From assembly GCF_001613465.1 (NCBI RefSeq), contig NZ_BDCK01000028.1, positions 45,514 to 109,513 on the forward strand: a stretch of DNA of 64,000 nucleotides, read 5' to 3'. The stretch comes from Nocardia niwae NBRC 108934 = DSM 45340. GTDB lineage: Bacteria > Actinomycetota > Actinomycetes > Mycobacteriales > Mycobacteriaceae. Below are positions 63,397 through 64,000 of this stretch, piece after piece (the first letter of the stretch is position 1; the number at the start of each line of letters is the position of its first letter). The translations under genes were made by a program, and so were the position numbers. Under the pieces are notes generated by a model, which was not told the DNA's origin, made no database searches, and saw nothing but the letters and a program-made list of their open reading frames with translations.

Positions 63397-63986
63397 TCAC
63401 GCCGTCCCAGGATTTGGTCGACGAGGCCGTACTCGATCGCCGCCGGCGCGGTGAAGACCCGGTCGCGGTCGGTGTCGCGCCGTAACCGCTCCACGGTTTG
63501 CCCGGTGTGCCGCGACAGGATCGACTCGATCTCCGCCCGCATGCGCACCAGTTCGTCGGCCTGCAGGATCAGATCGGGAATAGTGCCCTGCCCGCGCGCG
63601 GCGGGTTGGTGCAGTACCACCCTCGCGTGCGGGAGCATGGCGCGTCGGCCGGGCTCGCCGCCCGCCAGCAGCACCGCGCCCACCGCGATCGCCTGCCCGA
63701 CGCAGGTGGTCTGCACGGGCGACTGGATGTGCTGCATGGTGTCGTACACGGCGAGCATGGACGGCAGATCCCCGCCCTCACAGTTGATGTAGAGGTTGAT
63801 CTCCTGCTCCGGACTCTCCGACTCCAGGTGCAGCAACTGGGCGATGAGCGCGTTCGCGACGCCCGAGTCGATCGGGGTGCCGAGGTAGACGATCCGCTCG
63901 GCGAGCAGGTGGGAGTAGATATCGGTGATCCGCTCGCCGCCGCGCGGATGCTGCGCGATCACATTGGGAATGGTGTAGGTACTCAT
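63393..63986 (-). CDS. clpP: ClpP-family protein lacking the catalytic serine
   Basis: 197 residues, collinear with ClpP over its full length. At the position of the catalytic Ser (normally GQAASMGA) it reads GQAIAVGA, so Ala101 replaces the nucleophile. His126 (VVLHQP) and Asp175 (DTDRDRVF) are kept, and the oxyanion loop INSPGG is changed to INCEGG. A protein of this kind probably cannot cleave peptides itself but could join ClpP rings, like the inactive ClpR subunits of plastids and cyanobacteria. I recall similar ClpP paralogues in actinobacteria. Ribosome-binding site GGAAGGG precedes the ATG. Confidence 0.9.
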   Translation of the reverse strand: MSTYTIPNVIAQHPRGGERITDIYSHLLAERIVYLGTPIDSGVANALIAQLLHLESESPEQEINLYINCEGGDLPSMLAVYDTMQHIQSPVQTTCVGQAIAVGAVLLAGGEPGRRAMLPHARVVLHQPAARGQGTIPDLILQADELVRMRAEIESILSRHTGQTVERLRRDTDRDRVFTAPAAIEYGLVDQILGRRD

Positions 63987-64000
63987 GCTCTGTCCCTTCC

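Overview
The window is high-GC actinobacterial DNA, most likely from a Nocardia or close relative in the mycolic-acid-bearing Mycobacteriales. Three genes point there: a single-chain type I fatty acid synthase (about 3,105 residues), its phosphopantetheinyl transferase AcpS directly downstream, and a CmrA-type mycolate reductase. From memory, the order cmrA - HerA-like ATPase - orn - tRNA-His - L,D-transpeptidase - tRNA-Lys - DUF3618 - bcp - acpS - fas matches the Mycobacterium tuberculosis Rv2509-Rv2524c block. No alignment was run.

Layout. 1-4.65 kb: a partial TetR regulator, an MFS transporter, and a PadR regulator followed by a 2,4-dienoyl-CoA reductase. 4.7-28.3 kb: the conserved envelope and lipid block (cmrA, HerA-like ATPase, orn, three tRNAs, an L,D-transpeptidase lipoprotein, a secreted transglycosylase, two small secreted Gly/Ser/Ala-rich proteins, MarR and pirin, bcp, acpS, fas). 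28.3-32 kb: a gene-poor, compositionally different stretch with two helix-turn-helix proteins, one apparently 5'-truncated, ending at dps. 32.5-46 kb: accessory genes (APH-like kinase, LuxR/LAL ATPase, ABC1 kinase, PucR, TetR, SPW protein, MFS, a three-gene RHH/VOC/methyltransferase operon, a Ser/Thr kinase). 46.3-53.6 kb: the most unusual part. It holds a divergent pair made of a membrane-anchored NPCBM-like protein and a SEFIR-NPCBM protein. Next to it is an XRE/NB-ARC/TPR regulator divergent from three overlapping genes (a helical unknown, a Rieske protein, a B3/B4-domain protein). 53.7-61.1 kb: SDR, TetR, a GlxA-type regulator, three alpha/beta hydrolases, and a TetR/GH39-like operon with a very clear operator. 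61.2-64 kb: ilvD, a ClgR-like XRE regulator, and a ClpP paralogue whose catalytic serine is replaced by alanine.

How the genes fit together. Fas makes acyl chains on an ACP domain that AcpS activates, and CmrA reduces the 3-keto mycolate precursor. The L,D-transpeptidase, transglycosylase and secreted proteins act on the envelope. Many genes share one expression style: a TANNNT -10 hexamer followed 6-8 bases later directly by ATG or GTG, which implies leaderless mRNAs. Several regulators (PadR, MarR, RHH, TetR) have palindromes on or next to their own promoters, consistent with autoregulation.
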